A DNA stretch of 64,000 bases from positions 18,869,839 through 18,933,838 of the forward strand of contig CM049316.1 in assembly GCA_026874595.1 (NCBI GenBank), read 5' to 3'. A program made the translations under genes and the position numbers. The first letter of the stretch is position 1. Each line of letters begins with the position of its first letter. This document shows positions 58,186 to 64,000 of the stretch, in pieces. Source of the stretch: Sipunculus nudus. Its lineage: Eukaryota; Annelida; Sipuncula; Golfingiida; Sipunculidae. The notes beneath the pieces were generated by a model. That model was given only the letters and a program-made list of their open reading frames with translations, searched no databases and was not told the origin of the DNA.

Positions 58186-59608
58186 ACTTACCACCTTAAA
58201 TAAACTTGTTACAAAATAATTCGTTTCTACACGACGTTGGCCTGACTCATACCTAATGTACCTTTGAGTCGCATACTGCTCTAAATCTAAGGCCTTACGC
58301 GCTTACAAGTAGTGAACAAGTGACCCATGGGTCATGACGCTCGGCCGACTGACATGTAGATAATATGTCTTTGCTCAGACAACCAATTAAGATAGGTGGC
58401 ATCATTGTTCATGCTTATTCGCTTATGTTCAACAAGACCCATAGGCACAAGCAATTTGATGACAATCCAACCAGCCTTTCATAAGGAATCTGGTAAATTG
58501 TGTGTATTTTGCATTATTTCTATGGTGCCCAAACATACCCCAAAACTCTGAGAATATAGGTCACTGTGACCTAATTTCAGGTCTCTGGGGAAAACTTTTG
58601 AGGAACTCTCAGGATGATAAGTTAGAAGATTCTGGGCCCCATGGTTATGATTTGTGCCCTACTTTGGTATCAAATTTTCAATTATTCTGGGGGGTACTTC
58701 TGAGCCCCATAGCTCCGACAATATGGGTGACAGAGACCGAATTTAAGGTTTCCAAGGATACTTTTCCTGGCCTCCCAGCATGTCAAGAAAGAAGATTCTA
58801 GGTCTAGTCGTTACGATTTGTGCTCTTTTCACAGATGATGGCACCTTTTAAGGTCTCAAAAATAGAGAAACAAATTGAAAAATATAAAGAAATACAGGTG
58901 ATCAATGCATTAGTTGTTCAGATACTTGAGCTTTTGTATCAAAATTTTCATTATTCTTGGGGGTACTTCGAAGCTCCATAGCTTGAAGAATATGGGTAAC
59001 AGAGACCTAATTCCAGGTTTCCAAGAAGACTTTTCATGGACCTCTCTGTATGTAAAGTGAGAAGTTTCCAGGTCCAGCGGTTATGATTTATGCCTTGTTA
59101 ACATATGCCAGCATCTTTTGAGGTCGCAAAAATAGAGAAAAATAAATCGTAAAAAATCGAAAAATATACAGGTGGTGCCACCAGTCTGCAGAAACTGATG
59201 AAACACTTCATGATCAATATCATCAATATCCATGCAAAGAATCATGGTGTTCAATGCATTATTTGTTCAGATATTTGAGCTTTTGTATCAAATTTTTAAT
59301 TATTCGGGGGGGGGGGAGGGGTTACTTCGGAGCCCCATAGCCTGAGGAATATGGGTAACAGAGACCTAATTCCAGGTTTCCAAGGAGATTTTTTATGGAC
59401 CTCTTTGGATGTAAAGTAAGAAGATTCCAGGTCCAGTGGTTACGATTTGTGCCTTGTTAACGGACAGGCGGCCGGATGGCCGGACGGCCGGACGGACGAC
59501 GGGCAAAGAGTGATCGCTATAGCTCAGATGACTGACAGTCAGCCGAGCTAAAAATTAGGCCATAAATTATCTTTCCCTTACAGGTTGTATATCATACTGG
59601 TACTCAAA

Positions 59609-59735
59609 TTGGCATAATTTGCCCTGAAACACTGGGCGCGTCGATTCTCGCTCAACAAATACAAATGTACAGCTTAATCCAAGAATAGATATAAAACCTG
59701 ATTAAACTTACCGACACGATTCACTTCGTGACACT
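59609..59735. repeat. duplicated fragment, copy 2
   Basis: See the copy at 58010-58185; same order of phrases, same strand, shorter. Confidence 0.7.
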
Positions 59736-62406
59736 CGGCTCTAGTGCTGGCGTGCTGCTATGCAAATCATAAAGCTATATGATGTCTTTAGCGATGCGAA
59801 GTCATAACAGCGCCAGGGTAGTTGGGGGTTTCGAGTTGCCATTATGCGAGGGAAAATTTCATTTTTGTGTTTTATTTTCTTATTCGTGATGTAGGGAACA
59901 TCTCGAAGTTCACATTTCCAAGGGATTGATACAAAAGAAAAAATGCCTTCCCGTCCATGTGTATGCCTGTCTGAGAGAGGTGGACAGGCATTAATACGAC
60001 TCCTGTTTAGACGTGTACCAAATGCAATTGAATAAAATAAATGACATTTTCCCTGCTTGTTTTGAATGGGATTGTTTATTGTTTATTGTGTTATGTCTAA
60101 GTGATTGGATTTCTATCGCTCATGATATAATAAAGTGAAAAGGACCTTGAGGAGTCATGTTATATACTTCGGTTGAGATCCACTTCTCAGTTTAGACACA
60201 GTCGCTCGAATCCCTATTAGTGGTTGGATTTATCGAGAAATGGACGAAACTGTGCACTATATATCAATATGTAGTAGTGCCTTACGTAGTAAGGTACCAG
60301 TATTGCAAGCCCAGAGTTTGGACAACGACGATCCGGTAAATATCACTCCCGCCTGCACAAGATTTCCCTCTTTTTTAAGCAGTCATCGTTTGTCTCTCTG
60401 TCGAAAACTACCTAATATACTAAACTAACACATAAACAATGTTTTGTTTCACGATTTACGGAGATTATCCACCTTTACTTAGACCCGAGGATGTTCTCCT
60501 GGCTGGATCAGCGACACCATTGTCAACCTTGACCTTGGCTCTCCCGGCCTGAATATAATTCATTGTTCTGCTATAAATAATAAATTGTTTGTTGGAGTTC
60601 CAATTAAAAATAATACGTAAACCTGTCTCCCATAATAAATAACAGTGAAAATGAAAGCTCAATTAACTTTTGGCAGACGACCAAGAGACTAAATAAAGCG
60701 ACCCAAATTCAAACCTACATTAGTAAACAAATACACGTGTTTCATCCACCAGCAGTCCTATTTGAATTAAAGGCGATTATGAGCTCGTTTTGTTGACAGA
60801 TAAAGGGAATTTTTAAGCGTGGCTTCCGATGTCACGAAAGTGCTCACTTGATAAGTTGCAATGGCACAAAATTTAACGAATGACATTGTCTGTTACTTGA
60901 TTATTGTTCTGAAAGCCCTTGCATCGATCAGCTGGTTTGTCCACATGCGCGTGCACATCAAATGCCTTTCATCCCTGAGTCAAAATTGTTGAGTTTTTGA
61001 AAAAGGTTTTTTACATTGACAGTTGCATATAAACATTAAAATCACTTGAAATCTTCTTGCATACTATTATAAACATGTTTTTCCTTTGTCAATACACCAA
61101 TTTAATTTATAACCCTTGTAAAGTAACGTATTTGGAGCTGTTAGTATGGTGTCGTTGATTTATGTCTGAGGAAACATGCTGGCAATATGACACTTGTGAA
61201 TGCCCAACTTTGTCACGCAAAACGCATAAAATATAAGAAATTTCAACAGTTTATTGTGTAAACCATAACCAAACCATGCACGTATATAGAATTTACAGTC
61301 ATAGATCTTCAGCAACACTTAATCACCGTGACTGTGCTGGTGTTTTGACATACACAATTGAAAGAAGACATAATTATGTATACATTTAAATAATTCCCAG
61401 TAAATCTAATTATTAAAATTGGTAATTGGAAATTGCAAAAATTGACAATATTTTGAACACAGTTATTGAATAATTAAGTTTATGTAGAATGAAAGCACGC
61501 TACAATGTTAATATAAGTGTAATACTAAAATTAATAAAAACAGAAAAAAAAAATTGTTATTCATAATTATGATCACCTTAAAGTTAACAACCAAGGAAAT
61601 GATGGTAAAGATAAAAAATGAGGTAAAACTGTAGCAGTAGTGAAATTAATAAATCGCAAGATTTTTTAATTAACTTGGTCTTTTAACAGTGGAAACATAT
61701 GATACAGTTGATATGATAGAGGTTTTTCAGAGGTAATTTGTAACTCCGAATATACAAAACATCTTTTAAAAAATTCTCCGTGAATTCTCCGGCTCGCCGC
61801 GAATTCTTTGACTCCGCTCCCCCCCCCCCCCCCCAATTTTGTGCGGGATCATGAATCATCTGTCTGCAATGGCCGCACAATCACACCTTTGATTTTTTAC
61901 AACATTAGATACAAACTCTTGTCTATGGATATACAATGAATCTAACACTGATTTTTAAATGTAGGTAGGAATAAGAAACCCATATAACGTCTAGGAAAGA
62001 CTTATCTCTTCATTTTAGTGAATGTTTGCCCAAACGATTCATTTTTAAAATTGAAACACACCAGAGGGCCACAATATAACTTGCAATACTTGCATGTATC
62101 ACGAAAGAGATGTAATATGGACTGTTTCTTCCCATCCCCCCCCCCCCCCTTGAAATAGGAATTCGAGCGACTGTGGTTTAGATGAAGTTTTGGCGTTATT
62201 GGTATATATGAACAAGAAGTAATCAGGTATTTTAATCCAGCTGAACACGTGTCTTTTACCCTAAATAAAACTGATTACATGATTTAAATCAATGTTTTAC
62301 ATTACTTACATTACATTACTTTGTTGTCAGTCATTCATATTTATTCCAAAATGTGTTTAATGTTAAATTTCAGTATTTTAACCTTTTATTCAAATGTTGT
62401 TGTCAG
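59736..62406. other. rest of intron 13, no gene recognised
   Basis: AT-rich sequence with a C tract at about 61820 and another near 62137. ORFs are under 70 codons and show no domain. A small exon between NZF-7 and the UBA linker could have been missed. Confidence 0.4.
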
Positions 62407-62529
62407 GGAATAGTCATGAAACCACAGATGAATGATCAACTTAAAGGAGCCAAGGGCCATGAGGGGAAAAATCGACTTGAGAAAATTTTGGATTTTGTCC
62501 TACAGAAATTACCCGGAGGAAAGAAAGCT
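62407..62529 (+). CDS. RNF31: RNF31 exon 14: linker
   Basis: Acceptor TGTTGTTGTCAG and donor AAAGCT|GTAAGC, 41 codons, phase 0. It encodes GIVMKPQMNDQLKGAKG... then LEKILDFVLQKLPGGKK. The second half is a probable amphipathic helix leading into the UBA region. Confidence 0.75.
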
Positions 62530-62893
62530 GTAAGCTGAAAATATAAGGTTTATATTTAGTATATGGAAGGTATTTCTTCGCAGTTAGCCATGCTGTATTT
62601 GTATGCTATATATGATATAAATGGTATTAAAATGGACTTAAATCGAACGACGTATTTACATATGTATTTTTAAATGTATTAACAGAACGAAATATATAAT
62701 TTAATCGCACTAGCGATACAGCAAACCCAAGTATCTCTTATAGCGTCTTTTATATTCTGGAATTAAAAAAATATAATAACAAATGCACGGGATACATTTC
62801 ACATACAGTTAGCAAACTCGCAAATGGACATTAAAATTGTATAAACTGTCAACGCCATATCACTTATATTGCATAATATCTATATTTTTATAG

Positions 62894-63034
62894 GAATTCA
62901 TGCAAAATGCTAGAAACAACCTCGGAATGAATGATCAAGTAAACTTAGAAATGAACGATTTGTGCAATGACCCAAAAAGGCGAAAACTAGAAAATCAACA
63001 TATTTCTGACCAATCACATCGAGAACACGTTTTG
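62894..63034 (+). CDS. RNF31: RNF31 exon 15: linker with basic patch
   Basis: Acceptor TTTTTATAG and donor GTTTTG|GTATGT, 47 codons, phase 0. It is polar and contains PKRRKLE, which resembles a short basic nuclear-localisation-type patch; no function is claimed. Confidence 0.75.
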
Positions 63035-63202
63035 GTATGTTTTTACTTATCAAGTTATATAACGGACAGCGTTTTAATAAGAACACGCCATGGAATTAAC
63101 TGTAAGTTAATCAAGCAATCATTTATAAATATCTAACCTAATTTAAAACATATTTAACTTTATCACTAATTTTTTTTATTAAATTTGGCACTATTCTTGC
63201 AG

Positions 63203-63466
63203 AAGGGGCTGCAAAGAGGTTATTCGGAAAAGGAGGTACACGCCGCCCTGCGCAATTGTAACGATGAGGATCCTGTAAAATGGCTGGATAATGAATGGAG
63301 CGAACGAATTGATAAGGTTATTAAGTTGGTCACTGAAAAACAAAAGGCAAAGAAAGGAACAGAACCTTGGACATTAAGCCAAAAAGAAGCAAAGGATGCT
63401 CTGGTGGACTGTGACGGCTATCTAGGAAAAGCTGCTGACGCCTGCCTTGCGTTACGTGAAAAGAAG
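63203..63466 (+). CDS. RNF31: RNF31 exon 16: UBA region
   Basis: Acceptor ATTCTTGCAG; the donor GAAAAGAAG|GTGCTT is weak but gives a phase-0 junction to exon 17. It encodes two successive UBA-like three-helix patterns: GYSEKEVHAALRNCNDEDPV then KWLDNEW, and LSQKEAKDALVDCDGYLGKA then ADACLALREKK. In HOIP the UBA region binds the ubiquitin-like domains of HOIL-1 and SHARPIN to assemble LUBAC. Confidence 0.87.
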
Positions 63467-63733
63467 GTGCTTTTAAACACAGAAAGTGTTTAATCTCTTA
63501 AACAATAACCCTTTGACCTATCCTTCAAAATAATTCGCCACCATATATCATATGCCATATACAATTTTGAAAACTTTAAATACATGTAATTGTAACCCTT
63601 TAATGCATTTAAGTGAAAACTCATTTTTACTGAATAGGTAGAATTAGATAAACATGATTAATCGGATATTATAATTTGTTAATTAGCCATAGCCAAATTA
63701 CTGTACTAATGCAAAACTGTGATTTGCCAATAG

Positions 63734-63985
63734 GTTCGGAAACTGCTGTATGGGGAGCAGGATGTTAAAGTCATTCACAAACTACTTCATGCAGAGAATG
63801 GAGATGTTGATGCGGTAGAACTCTGCATAGCCCAGCGGAGTTTAGTAAATTTCTTACCAAACATTTGGGGAGGACGCACACTTGATGATTTTCCGCAGGA
63901 GGCAGAGTTTGACCCTTCCGCAAAAGACGAAAACAGTGAACAACAATTTGTTAACAGGATAAGTGATAAGCGTATTTCGAAGGAG
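63734..63985 (+). CDS. RNF31: RNF31 exon 17: C-terminal UBA extension (last in window)
   Basis: Acceptor GCCAATAG and donor AAGGAG|GTATAA, 84 codons, phase 0. VRKLLYGEQDVKVIHKLL ... GDVDAVELCIAQRSLVNFLP continues the helical UBA extension, with a phrase like the end of the HOIP UBA. The next exon, expected to lead to RING1, is outside the window. VRKLLYGEQD also contains LLYG without the acidic run of the exon 6 motifs. Confidence 0.82.
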
Positions 63986-64000
63986 GTATAAACAATGCTT

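Larger units (their letters stand above)
57050..58351. mobile_element. 1.3 kb TIR element, ends CAGTCGGC-GAGCGTCATGACC
   Basis: The left end (57050-57087) and the right end (58314-58351, read on the minus strand) both begin CAGTCGGCTGAGCGTCATGA or CAGTCGGCCGAGCGTCATGA, followed by CCCATAGGTCACTTG or CCCATGGGTCACTTG, a ~38 bp inverted repeat with about two mismatches. It is nested in the 7.4 kb composite. The body includes a 25 bp minisatellite. No transposase. Confidence 0.75.
52191..59554. mobile_element. 7.4 kb inverted-repeat composite in intron 13
   Basis: The left end (52191) begins TTTTAGCTCAGATGACTTTC, then GTCCGTC runs and a TAACCGCTGGACCTAGAATC phrase. Read on the minus strand from 59554, the right end begins TTTTTAGCTCGGCTGACTGTC, then GTCCGTCC runs and CCACTGGACCTGGAATC. 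The left arm is about 52191-53990 and the right arm about 58500-59554, both built of ~340 bp units. Several other repeat families lie between the arms. No transposase ORF. It may be one long palindromic element with nested insertions or two opposed copies of one repeat. Confidence 0.7.
39211..63985 (+). other. gene: RNF31/HOIP homologue, N-terminal 1891 codons, 3' end outside window
   Basis: Seventeen exons (39211-39243, 41275-41424, 41882-42034, 43386-43585, 44095-44185, 44566-47898, 48430-48510, 48829-48957, 49357-49500, 50536-50682, 51203-51352, 51518-51652, 51975-52121, 62407-62529, 62894-63034, 63203-63466, 63734-63985) join into one open frame of 5673 bases. All junctions are phase 0 except one phase-2 junction. 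Architecture: PUB (about residues 20-180), disordered segment (about 180-1320), seven RanBP2/NZF fingers (1321-1631), linker, UBA-type helical region (about 1720-1870). PUB plus NZF plus UBA in this order is diagnostic for HOIP, the catalytic subunit of LUBAC, which makes Met1-linked ubiquitin chains. The RBR-LDD half must lie to the right. Human HOIP is about 1070 residues in total, so this homologue is much larger, mainly through the giant exon and extra fingers. Confidence 0.9.

Overview
The window looks like nuclear DNA from an invertebrate animal, most likely a mollusc such as a bivalve. It is AT-rich and intron-rich, with GT-AG introns, microsatellites, homopolymer G/C tracts and several short non-autonomous repeat families of a kind common in bivalve genomes. 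There is no prokaryotic signature, no rRNA or tRNA gene that I can recognise, and no intact transposase or reverse transcriptase. All gene models come from splice-site, reading-phase and domain reading by eye; no search was run.

Layout. Positions 1-21326 are the right end of a tandem satellite with a ~169 bp monomer (about 126 copies) and multi-monomer (higher-order) organisation. Positions 21327-29500 hold no recognised gene. They contain a ~1 kb MITE-like element and a ~2.3 kb element built of 289 bp tandem units, each carrying a perfect DR1 nuclear-receptor-type site. Positions 29508-34867 (minus strand) hold eight phase-compatible exons of a HOIP/RNF31-like gene: three RanBP2-type zinc fingers (NZFs), a disordered repeat exon, a RING2-like zinc cluster and a linear-ubiquitin-chain-determining domain (LDD). 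RING1, a separate IBR and the catalytic cysteine motif are not found. Positions 35-39 kb hold the space between two divergent genes, with a second copy of the MITE, long AT microsatellites and a CRE site.

Positions 39211-63985 (plus strand) hold 17 exons (1891 codons) of a second, larger RNF31/HOIP homologue: a PUB domain, a 1111-residue low-complexity exon, seven consecutive NZF exons, a 10.3 kb repeat-filled intron and a UBA region. The gene runs off the right edge, so its RBR (RING1-IBR-RING2) and LDD are expected beyond the window.

How the genes may work together. HOIP is the catalytic subunit of LUBAC, which builds Met1-linked ubiquitin chains in innate immune and cell-death signalling. 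The plus gene carries, in its giant exon, eight acidic ...LYG motifs that resemble the PUB-interacting motif at the VCP/p97 C terminus. A protein with its own PUB domain and an array of PUB ligands would be an unusual self-regulating or self-assembling arrangement. The neighbouring divergent paralogue keeps ubiquitin-binding-type fingers and the LDD but appears to lack E3 chemistry, so it could be a regulator, a decoy or a decaying duplicate. These two observations are the best candidates for an undescribed system here.
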